Assembly: GCA_029262455.1 (NCBI GenBank)
Contig: JAJCZJ010000094.1
Coordinates: 62,001 to 126,000, forward strand
Direction: 5' to 3'
Length of the DNA: 64,000 bases
Source: Deltaproteobacteria bacterium
GTDB taxonomy: Bacteria; Desulfobacterota; Binatia; HRBIN30; CADEER01
Under the pieces are notes generated by a model, which saw only the letters and a list, made by a program, of their open reading frames with translations, searched no databases and was not told where the DNA came from. How positions within the stretch are numbered: the first letter of the stretch is position 1; the number at the start of each line of letters is the position of its first letter. A program made the position numbers and the translations under genes. This document shows, one piece after another, positions 27,965 through 35,274 of this stretch.

Positions 27965-28185
27965 GAGATCCTCCAGCCTGCGCCCGGCCAACCCGGTCAC
28001 GCGGCGACAATCGAGCCGTTTGTGATCCTCCACACCTACCCGTCGGACGCCACAGCTGCAAAGCCCCCCGCTCAAACGGTCGAGGAACCCGGATCAACGG
28101 GTCCAATCAAGCGTGAACGGAGCCCCCCAGCAACAAAGGTCGCTTGATTCCCCCAACACCATCCGCTAACTCAGACCGTTCGCGA

Positions 28186-28258
28186 GGGCAGGTAGCTCAG
28201 TCGGTAGAGCAAGGGACTGAAAATCCCTGTGTCGGCAGTTCGATTCTGCCCCTGCCCA
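28186..28258 (+). tRNA. tRNA-Phe (GAA)
   Basis: 73-base cloverleaf: acceptor GGGCAGG/CCTGCCC, D-arm GCTC...GAGC, anticodon stem AGGGA/TCCCT with loop CTGAAAA (anticodon GAA), T-arm GGCAG TTCGATT CTGCC, discriminator A. The 3' CCA is not encoded, as with the other tRNA in the window. Confidence 0.96.
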
Positions 28259-28314
28259 CGTTTTTCCTGCCGACCCCGACGCGCGGCTCGCAAGACCCCT
28301 CACTGCCCTCGCGC

Positions 28315-28755
28315 TCATCGGTTGCTGTTCACCACAATCGTGAAATTGCGATCACGATCCAAGTGGGCGCAGCGTTCACTGACTCCGTCATCGTTGTTCG
28401 CGTCGAGCCACGCTTCAACTATGATTTCGAACTCGAAGACGCCGGTGCGCGTCGGAGTGCCTTCGACCGCCACCTGTTGGTCATTGCGCTTCCTGATTCT
28501 CAGGCCGGGTGGCAACTGACCGGACCCCAGAAAGAACCGGAAGTCGTAGTCTTCGTCGTTGGGCTCGTTGCCAATCTCGGCCTCGATGATGCCGTCGTAC
28601 GGGATCCCGAGCGTGGCGTCGGGAAGCTTCGGGGCTCGGATCTCGACGAATCTGAAACCACAGGCCACGTCGTCCCGCGAACATCCGACAGCAAAACCCA
28701 CGGCGACAATCAGAATGGCAATCCGGACGATCCTCACACAGATCTGCGAATTCAT
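28315..28755 (-). CDS. Putative lipoprotein with Ig-like (He_PIG-type) fold
   Basis: 146 residues. The N-terminal signal (VRIVRIAILIVAVGFAVGC) has a lipobox VGC, so it is probably lipidated. The rest resembles a single putative-Ig domain: LPDATLGIPYDGIIEA at the front and LPPGLRI...VEGTPTRTGVFEFEI at the back, the usual He_PIG pattern. I chose the ATG at 28755 because it yields the signal peptide; the longer frame to 28935 does not. It is convergent with tRNA-Phe and has no evident partner. Confidence 0.75.
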   Translation of the reverse strand: MNSQICVRIVRIAILIVAVGFAVGCSRDDVACGFRFVEIRAPKLPDATLGIPYDGIIEAEIGNEPNDEDYDFRFFLGSGQLPPGLRIRKRNDQQVAVEGTPTRTGVFEFEIIVEAWLDANNDDGVSERCAHLDRDRNFTIVVNSNR

Positions 28756-29000
28756 TGCCGCAAAATACCAGAGGGCAGCTCCGCTTTCGAATGATCCCGC
28801 CATGCAAAAAAAGGCAAACCCGACGTCGTGGAGAAGGCATGCGGCAAACAAATTCGCAGTCGAACCCCTGATTGAACGGGCGAGAACAATCGCAACGACT
28901 GGCAATCGACGCAGCTGTATCACGACAACTCTCATTCTCGCTGCGCGCCTGTTCTTCAGCGGACTAGCCGCAGCGCGTCTGTTGTGCTCCCATCGCCGCC

Positions 29001-29837
29001 ATGAACAATTTCACCGACCGAACGACGCTTGGCTCTTCGGGCCTCCTCACCAGCCGGATGGGTATCGGGTCCGATGCGGGCATCGCGGCCGACGCTCTCG
29101 AATGGGCGTTCGATCGCGGCATCAACTACTTCTATTGGGGAACCCGGCGCACCAAAGGCATGCAGCGAGCGATCCACGCACTTGCCCCCCGGCATCGAGA
29201 CGAGATGGTAGTCGCTCTTCAGAGTTACGACCTAACCGGGCTCGCCATGAACCACGCCTTCTACCGCGGCTTGCGCCAACTCCGCTTGGACTACGCCGAC
29301 GTATTGATCCTCGGCAAGCGCGACGGGCCCGTACCGCATCACATCCAGGACAAAGTGCTCGCCCTCAAGGAAGCTGGCGTCGTCAGGCATCTCTGTGTGA
29401 GTGCGCATGATCGCAAGACCTACGAGGCACACCTGGCCAGCGGGATCTTCGATTTGATCATGGTGCGCTACAACTGTGCGCACCCCGGCGCCGAGACGGA
29501 GGTCTTTCCGCTGCTCGACTCGATGGACAGGCGCCCCGGCGTCCTGGTCTACAACTCGACACGATGGGGCCATCTCTTCGACCCGGCTTGGATGCCCGAC
29601 GGTGAACCAACACCCGACCCGACTCACCTCTTCCGACATGCCCTCTCGCACCCAGCAGTCGATATGGTCCTCACCGCACCCGCGACCAAGCAACAACTCG
29701 AGACCAACTTAAAAGCGATCGAGCAAGGTCCGCTCAGCGAAGAAGACTTCGCCTGGCTGGCACGCATCGGGAAACACGTGCACGCCAAAAACCCCAACAC
29801 CAATTGGGATTTCCTCTTTCAGTCGCGCGGCGCGTAG
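29001..29837 (+). CDS. Aldo/keto reductase family protein
   Basis: 278 residues with a TIM-barrel AKR layout: LGSSGLLTSRMGIGS, AFDRGINYFYWGTRR (corresponding to the Asp/Tyr block), LRQLRLDYADVLIL and VRHLCVSAHDRKTYE. The catalytic Lys of the usual Asp-Tyr-Lys-His tetrad is not obvious; the block VVALQSYD occupies its place. It belongs to a divergent AKR group and may not reduce carbonyls by the standard mechanism. No cofactor partner or operon is seen. Confidence 0.82.
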   Translation: MNNFTDRTTLGSSGLLTSRMGIGSDAGIAADALEWAFDRGINYFYWGTRRTKGMQRAIHALAPRHRDEMVVALQSYDLTGLAMNHAFYRGLRQLRLDYADVLILGKRDGPVPHHIQDKVLALKEAGVVRHLCVSAHDRKTYEAHLASGIFDLIMVRYNCAHPGAETEVFPLLDSMDRRPGVLVYNSTRWGHLFDPAWMPDGEPTPDPTHLFRHALSHPAVDMVLTAPATKQQLETNLKAIEQGPLSEEDFAWLARIGKHVHAKNPNTNWDFLFQSRGA

Positions 29838-29892
29838 AAATTGGGAACGCAGCAGGGCGCTTCTCGACCTCGGTAGCTTGGTTGCCTGACTA

Positions 29893-29920
29893 GCTATCCG
29901 CAGATTGACGCCGACAAACT
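29893..29920. repeat. Decayed copy of the CCGCAGAT-type dispersed repeat
   Basis: CTATCCGCAGATTGACGCCGACAAACT matches the arm of the repeat after gshB (CCGCAGATAAACGCCGA) with a few changes. Another copy lies beyond the next gene at 30748. Confidence 0.45.
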
Positions 29921-29952
29921 CTGATGCTTCGCTAGACGAGTTCAGGTGCAGA

Positions 29953-30687
29953 ATGTATCGAGCACACCCGCCTCATACGACAGCCGCCTCCACAGCTGTA
30001 CTGTTCAGACTGCTCCCCTGGGCCGTCTTGGTGGTCGCCAGTTTCGTCGGTGTGGCTCAGGCTCACGGGATGTGCCTGGAGCAGCCGGTCTGCCCCGGGG
30101 ACTGTGACGGCGACGGACGGGTTCGGGTGGCGGAGCTACTTCGGGGTGTGGGAATCGCGTTGGGTCACTCCGGCAGGGAAGAGTGTCTAGCCTTCGACGC
30201 AGACCTAGACGATCGCGTTTCGATCGCGGAATTGTTGGCGGCGGTCGATGCGGCGCTGTGGGAGTGCAGTCCGGAGCCGGTGGGAATGACGTTCTCCGTC
30301 GGGTGGTTGGTGTTCGAGGACGCGCCCGATCTGGTCGTGCCGGGAACGCACCCGGAAGCAAATATCTTCACGGTCACCAGGAGGAGAACCTACCCCAAGG
30401 CTCCACCGCTGCGACGAGGTCCAGGACTCGCGGGAACAATAGTCGTGGTCGGACTGAACGAGGGTGGCGAAGAAGTCGCCCGGACTTGGGAGCTCGACCC
30501 TCGATGGGTGCACTTCGACTACCGCGACCGGCCACCCGAAACCTTCCTTCGATCCGAGGCAGGGTTCTCCGCGCACTTCTTCTACGAGCCAGGGATCACA
30601 ACCTTGGAGTTTTATCTCTCGCTCGGCCATTTCGGCGACGAGCTACGGCTACGCCGACTCGGCAGCACAGCAGTATGCACACCCTGA
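29953..30687 (+). CDS. Exported protein with N-terminal double EF-hand (dockerin-like) module, unknown C-terminal domain
   Basis: 244 residues. A signal peptide (FRLLPWAVLVVASFVGVAQA) is followed by Cys-flanked EF-hands: CPGDCDGDGRVRVAELL and DADLDDRVSIAELLAAVDAAL ending WEC. The C-terminal 150 residues have beta-type character (MTFSVGWLVFEDAPDLVVPG) and no recognised family. Start at ATG 29953 gives a normal signal peptide. Decayed copies of the CCGCAGAT repeat flank the gene on both sides (29893 and 30748), as they flank gshB. Confidence 0.75.
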   Translation: MYRAHPPHTTAASTAVLFRLLPWAVLVVASFVGVAQAHGMCLEQPVCPGDCDGDGRVRVAELLRGVGIALGHSGREECLAFDADLDDRVSIAELLAAVDAALWECSPEPVGMTFSVGWLVFEDAPDLVVPGTHPEANIFTVTRRRTYPKAPPLRRGPGLAGTIVVVGLNEGGEEVARTWELDPRWVHFDYRDRPPETFLRSEAGFSAHFFYEPGITTLEFYLSLGHFGDELRLRRLGSTAVCTP

Positions 30688-30747
30688 CCGAAACTGCCGC
30701 GCTTCAACCCGGGATGAATGGCGAACTCACCGGAGTCTAGGCGCCGA

Positions 30748-30782
30748 AGCATCCGCGTCTGTCAGCGCTTCATCTGCGGTTT
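30748..30782. repeat. Copy of the ATCCGCGT...CATCTGCGGTT dispersed repeat
   Basis: GCATCCGCGTCTGTCAGCGCTTCATCTGCGGTTTC, close to the right arm of the repeat after gshB. It lies between two convergent genes (stops at 30687 and 30807). Confidence 0.5.
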
Positions 30783-30806
30783 CTTCTCCGTCGTCGCCGC
30801 GGACAA

Positions 30807-32171
30807 CTAGTTCAGGTGTTCCAGCAAACGCGGCCACAACCATTCCGCGAAACGCTCGTGGCCTTCGGGGGACAAGTGGAAATCCCCGGGGACATCGCGC
30901 GCAAACCACTTTGCTCGATGCGGATCCTCCACGAGCTCCTCGAAGAATTCGACGGTGTCGATCAGCTCAAAGCCACCTTCTCGGAGATCAGCACGCACGC
31001 GATCGTGGGCGGCTACGCCCGAACCCTCCCACATATCGATTGCGACCGGATCTCGACCGAGAGCGGTGGCAGTCACCTGCCGCGAGGCCAAAAGCACGAC
31101 AATGATCTCAGAGCCCGCCAACTCGACATCCTTGCGCAATGCTCGCTCAACGATCGAGAAGTGGAGAAAACCTTCTTCCCGGGCATTCTTGAGGCGACCG
31201 TACCATTCACCGAAAACCCCGGCACTCCCGAGCCAAGATCCGAGTCGAGCAAATCCAGATGCGAGCTGTACAGCAGCCGCTGAACGTTGGGCGAATACAC
31301 GTACAAAGTAAGGCGCCGGTCCACTCACGAGCCGCTCGCGCACCGGGACTTTCCAGATCGCAGACTCACAACGCGGCGAAGGCTCGTCTCCGTAGACGAG
31401 CAACGGCTGCATCCCACAGCAAACGCTGGGGCGATCCATCTCGTGGATGTCGTTGCCTATGAAGACGTAGTGTACGACGACGTCGGGGGCTTGCGTCGTC
31501 AACCATCGCCGGGCCGCCAACCATTGGGTGTCCGCGCTCGTACCCCAGTATCCCGCGTTGATGTGACGACGGTCTGAGTCCCAACGATCGAACCAACTGG
31601 GAAACGCAGCACTGGGACCACCCGCGCCGGTCCCAAACACCATCGAATCACCGAGATGAACGACTGACGCTTGCGAGCCGTCTTGCTTCAGGGGATCGCT
31701 CCAACCAAAAGACTCACGCCCGGTCGAATAGGCAGCGGCACAGCCTGGGTCCCAGTGTTCCGATCGCAGCGACGCGAAACCGACCACTGACCCGACCGGT
31801 GCCGGATGCAATTGGAGGAGGCCTACCAGCAAAGCCTCGACCACGAGCAGAGACAATCCCACGGATGAGATTGCGAGTAAAAGTCGCGAAGCTCCCACCC
31901 GGTCGCTCGAGGACCATAAGAGAACGATCAATCCAGCGGCGAACAAGAAGCTCGTTGCACCAAGATCCCAAAAACCCACCTGTTGAACGACCACACCAGA
32001 CACAAAGCTCAGCGGCACTAAAGCCAGTGCCACCCCAGTCAGCCACAGCCGCCCCTGCCATTCGCCCAAAGATAGGCGGGCACGCGCAAGTCCGCCAAAC
32101 ACTGCTCCCATGACGAGTGGGAAAACAACTAGCGCTATGGCGTAAAAAATGGGGGTCGATTCCGCGATCAT
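30807..32171 (-). CDS. Multi-pass membrane protein with C-terminal SGNH hydrolase domain
   Basis: 454 residues. Four hydrophobic segments occupy about residues 8-125. The extracytoplasmic SGNH domain follows: block I VVHLGDSMVFGTG (nucleophile Ser), YVFIGNDIHEMD (block III Asn) and DFHLSPEGHERFA (catalytic Asp-x-x-His and the following region). Such proteins often act on surface polysaccharide esters. Ser, Asn and His are all present, so it should be active. No Shine-Dalgarno is clear. The neighbours do not form an operon with it. Confidence 0.82.
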   Translation of the reverse strand: MIAESTPIFYAIALVVFPLVMGAVFGGLARARLSLGEWQGRLWLTGVALALVPLSFVSGVVVQQVGFWDLGATSFLFAAGLIVLLWSSSDRVGASRLLLAISSVGLSLLVVEALLVGLLQLHPAPVGSVVGFASLRSEHWDPGCAAAYSTGRESFGWSDPLKQDGSQASVVHLGDSMVFGTGAGGPSAAFPSWFDRWDSDRRHINAGYWGTSADTQWLAARRWLTTQAPDVVVHYVFIGNDIHEMDRPSVCCGMQPLLVYGDEPSPRCESAIWKVPVRERLVSGPAPYFVRVFAQRSAAAVQLASGFARLGSWLGSAGVFGEWYGRLKNAREEGFLHFSIVERALRKDVELAGSEIIVVLLASRQVTATALGRDPVAIDMWEGSGVAAHDRVRADLREGGFELIDTVEFFEELVEDPHRAKWFARDVPGDFHLSPEGHERFAEWLWPRLLEHLN

Positions 32172-32241
32172 GGTTCATCAAATGCCGCAGATCAGCGCGA
32201 AGTCCAAGCCGCGGTCGTACGCCGAAGCGCAGTAGCTATCG

Positions 32242-32388
32242 GTGAGCAAATGGCGGCGGCGCTGCATCATCGAGATCTTCGACTTTGCAGTCGTATCCCA
32301 CGCCGTTCCACCCGGAGATCGCAACGGCGACCGCCGCACTTCGATCAAAGAAGTGATTACCGCCGTTCGAATCGCGCTCCTGGCCTGA
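32242..32388 (+). pseudogene. Relic of an EF-hand (dockerin-like) module
   Basis: A 48-codon frame ends with GDRNGDRRTSIKEVITAVRIALLA and a stop. It aligns with the modules elsewhere (GDCNGDGxVxIxELVxAVxxAL), but the Cys is Arg, the second half is missing and there is no signal peptide. The surrounding 32172-32549 shows no other gene, so this looks like the decayed end of an exported protein gene. Confidence 0.5.
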
Positions 32389-32549
32389 GCAGCTCCGCGT
32401 GCTTCCCCGCCGAATCTGCCGAACTAATCTGCAGAACTAGTCTGCCGAAACCAATCGCGGCGGTACAAACGAGCTTCGCCGGACAGCGAATCGGGCTTCC
32501 TTAGAAACCACAGACGAACGTCGCTAAACCCCGGTGGCGCGACCGTGCA

Positions 32550-33074
32550 CTACTTCCTCGTCATCCTCAGTCGGATCGAAGCGTCGCCGGAGACGGTCGG
32601 AATGAACGTGGGGTTCACGACAAATTGGGCTTGTACCTCGACGACGATGGGCTTGCCCATAAAAACGCCCGGGTGGGCCGCCTCGGCTGCGTCGAGGTCC
32701 AACCAGAAGTGCCCGTTGAGCAAGCAAGGAATCAGCGGCGTCGAGCAGGTCTCGACCGCGGTAATCGTCGTCTCCAGCTTGGATGGCTCGAGGATCGTTA
32801 GACCGTTGACAACAGCGACACCGGACAATGATCCATTGCTCGGCGCGGTCGGAACGGTGACCGAAAAGTCTACTTCGACAACGCGGTGGCGTTTCCCTCT
32901 CTTCAACGAGGCGCTCAAGATGGTATCGAAGTCTTTGATCTGTGCCGACGTCGTGCTGGCGTAGGCTGCAATCTTGCCCGGCGATGTATCAGCAGCCTCA
33001 GAAGCCGGGGCCGCGCTAAAAACGACAGCGGAAGTCACCAGCGCAATCGCAACCAAATTCGACCATAGCTTCAT
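32550..33074 (-). CDS. Exported protein of unknown function
   Basis: 174 residues. A clear signal peptide (LVAIALVTSAVVFSAAPASEA) precedes a mature part of about 145 residues with mixed beta character (VVEVDFSVTVPTAP, VVNGLTILEPSKLETTITAVETC). Two cysteines (ETCSTPLIPC) could form a disulphide. I do not recognise the family. ATG 33074 is supported by GGGAG eight bases upstream; the longer frame to 33197 is not. The gene lies alone between a relic region and the MITE-like repeat. Confidence 0.7.
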   Translation of the reverse strand: MKLWSNLVAIALVTSAVVFSAAPASEAADTSPGKIAAYASTTSAQIKDFDTILSASLKRGKRHRVVEVDFSVTVPTAPSNGSLSGVAVVNGLTILEPSKLETTITAVETCSTPLIPCLLNGHFWLDLDAAEAAHPGVFMGKPIVVEVQAQFVVNPTFIPTVSGDASIRLRMTRK

Positions 33075-33308
33075 GAAAATCTCCCGGCTCCGCGGAGCCT
33101 GTTCGGACGAAACGCGGCACGTGCGCTGACCTCGCCCCAATAACCTCGACACCCCGGGTCTAAGCCCAACTCGGCCTAGCCCGACGCGACCGAACAATCA
33201 TCAATCGATCGCTAGTTGGCTAGGTGCGCCATAACATCCGATTGATGCGTCTATTGCCAGAGAAAACTGGAACTCGCCTCAGGCTCAGGCCAATCTCACC
33301 CTAGCCGT

Positions 33309-33492
33309 CCGTTGAAAAACAGGTGCGCAAGCGAAAATGAGGATTTTTGTGTCACAGCAAGGCGGCGAACCGGCCTGTCCACCAAAGCCATGTGCGGCGG
33401 TGGGAGGCAAAGCCTAAGCTTTTGTTGAGGATTCGCCAACGACGCTGTGGCGCGAAAAGACCATTTGCAGCGCGTGTCCTGTTTTTCAACGG
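33309..33492. repeat. MITE-like element, copy 1 (184 bp, inverted ends CCGTTGAAAAACAGG)
   Basis: The left end CCGTTGAAAAACAGG and right end CCTGTTTTTCAACGG are perfect 15-base inverted repeats, with imperfect pairing extending outward (CTAGCCGT / ACGGGCTGCTAG). A second copy with the same ends and shared interior (GTTGAGGATTCG, TGTCCTG) is at 55991. No coding capacity, so any transposase would act in trans. The rest of 33075-33603 (529 bases) shows no gene. Confidence 0.75.
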
Positions 33493-33603
33493 GCTGCTAG
33501 GCCATGGCGGCCTGCAGGGGGGCGGAGGCGCGAACGAAGATCAACCCCGCGCGAGAGCGCCGTTCGTATCGGGGCATCGCCGAATCGCGAAATTCGAGTG
33601 CGT

Positions 33604-35274
33604 CTAGTTCGCTTGGAATGCCTCGAAAATCGACCGGATCCAGACAGCCTCGTTCGCTAGGTAGGCTTCCACACCATCGATCGCGCGTAGCGGCTCGGCG
33701 CGGCCGATTCGATGCAGACCCAGTACGCGCAAGCTTCGCTGATCGAGGAGCGGGCTCCCGGACATGCCCCGCTCGGTGGGCGCCCCATAGTGAATCCGCC
33801 TGCCGCGCGGAGACGCAGGATGTTCATCGACCTCATGATCTACCACGCGGTTGTCACTGAGGCTGATCTCCAATCCGCGACCATCTGGATGGCCGATGAG
33901 ATAGACACTATCGGCCGGCTTATCGTCCCTGGGTGGCAGCGGGCGATCCTCGTCGTTGGTGGCGAGAACGTCTTCTCTGGACAAGCGGCGACCGTCCTCG
34001 TCTTCGAGAACGGCGATCGCTGCATCGAGATTCTCGCGCGGTGAGTGCCAAAGCAACTCGCGCACCCTGAAAATCTCCTGTTGATCCTGCCCCCGCCAGA
34101 AATGGAAGATGACGTCAGCCTTCGGCACGCGCACGCTCGGATGTCGCCCATCCTCGCTGAGGACGTGGTTATTGGTGACTAGCACCGGACCTACAAGGCC
34201 GAGATCCGCGCCGTTGATCAAGAAGCCCGTCCCCCCAGACTTCTTGCCCTGCGCGCAAAGGTCTCGGTCGACGATCTGACAAACCCGCGCCGAGGCTTCG
34301 ACGAGTTGGACGATGGTCTTGAGCGGCTGGGTCGGGTTCTCGCCGAGGATTGCCTGCAACTCGCCTCCAACGTCCCCTCCTGGGCCACCGGCCCCTGCCT
34401 GCAGAGCGGACGCAACTGAGGCGAGGCCGCTCGAAGAGTAGCTGACACTTCCCGAAGTGCTGAGGGCTTTCATGTCGAGGGCGAACAGCACTTTGGAAGC
34501 GGGATCGTCTCCGCCAGGCGAAACGCCCCAAATCTCGCGCAGTTGCCGCGATTCGGCGGCTAGCGCGAAAGCGTCGACATGTTCGTGATTGGTGAACTCG
34601 CCGTAGTTGTGACCCGCGTTCTTCAGATCATTCAGAGCCAGGTAGGCGTTCGCCGCCGCTGCGTGCGTCCAAGGCGTCCACTTCTCAATTGCCTGCAGAT
34701 CCCGCAACAGCGTCGCGGCGACGTCCTCTGATCGATATTGGCCGCCGGTCGCGACCCCTTCGCGTTCGGCACGGTGCACTAACCCGACGAGATTGGCCCC
34801 ATGCCATGCCGGATCGAGCGGGTAGCAGGTCTGGTAGGAGCCAATTGCCTTGACCAACTCCCGCGAGGCCCGGTCCCGATCGTTCGCAAATCGCACAAAA
34901 CGCTGCTTGTACACTCGGCCGAGTAAGCCGAAGGCCTCACTCTTTTCTTCCGCATCGGACGGCGAGAGACTTTGCGCGAGTTTCTGAAGGATCGACTCGG
35001 CGACAGCCAGCTGGCCCTGCTCGATCAGCGCCTGCGCATGCTGGCGCCGGACATAAGGACTATCGTCACCGATGCTCGTCAGGCCGTCCGCGAAACGTGC
35101 CATGGCGTCAAAACGCCGGCGTTTCCGTAGCCCATCGAGAATCTCTTTTGTCTGCTTGGCCGGCGGCGGATCCGAGAGAGATTTCAGTAGTTCACTGACC
35201 GCAGAGGATGCGTCGGCGTCTTCAGTCGCCTCCAAGATGTCTCGGACCTGTTCCGGTTCAAGCGGATCACTCAC
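33604..35274 (-). CDS. TPR-like protein with C-terminal trypsin-like serine protease domain
   Basis: 556 residues, no signal peptide. Residues 1-250 are helical TPR-like repeats (ARFADGLTSIGDDSPYVRRQHA, then WTHAAAANAYLALNDLKNAGHNY). A linker of about 80 residues leads to a chymotrypsin-fold protease with a complete triad: His370 (VTNNHVL), Asp417 (NLDAAIAVLE) and Ser505 (ERGMSGSPLL). The GTG start overlaps the stop of the protease-nuclease gene as GTGA, so the two proteins are made together. The TPR part probably recognises a partner or trigger. Function is inferred; family-level identity of the protease domain is strong. Confidence 0.85.
   Translation of the reverse strand: MSDPLEPEQVRDILEATEDADASSAVSELLKSLSDPPPAKQTKEILDGLRKRRRFDAMARFADGLTSIGDDSPYVRRQHAQALIEQGQLAVAESILQKLAQSLSPSDAEEKSEAFGLLGRVYKQRFVRFANDRDRASRELVKAIGSYQTCYPLDPAWHGANLVGLVHRAEREGVATGGQYRSEDVAATLLRDLQAIEKWTPWTHAAAANAYLALNDLKNAGHNYGEFTNHEHVDAFALAAESRQLREIWGVSPGGDDPASKVLFALDMKALSTSGSVSYSSSGLASVASALQAGAGGPGGDVGGELQAILGENPTQPLKTIVQLVEASARVCQIVDRDLCAQGKKSGGTGFLINGADLGLVGPVLVTNNHVLSEDGRHPSVRVPKADVIFHFWRGQDQQEIFRVRELLWHSPRENLDAAIAVLEDEDGRRLSREDVLATNDEDRPLPPRDDKPADSVYLIGHPDGRGLEISLSDNRVVDHEVDEHPASPRGRRIHYGAPTERGMSGSPLLDQRSLRVLGLHRIGRAEPLRAIDGVEAYLANEAVWIRSIFEAFQAN

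Noticed and set aside
28144-28794. 216-codon plus-strand frame through tRNA-Phe
   Set aside because: It reads through the tRNA and is antisense to the lipoprotein gene; a shadow frame.
30101-30270. EF-hand modules as cellulosomal dockerins
   Set aside because: No cohesin, scaffoldin or glycoside hydrolase is in the window, and the modules carry flanking cysteines unlike cellulosomal dockerins.
33075-33603. CRISPR array or small RNA in this gap
   Set aside because: Only one inverted-repeat element is present, no regular spacing; no repeat units of 25-40 bases.
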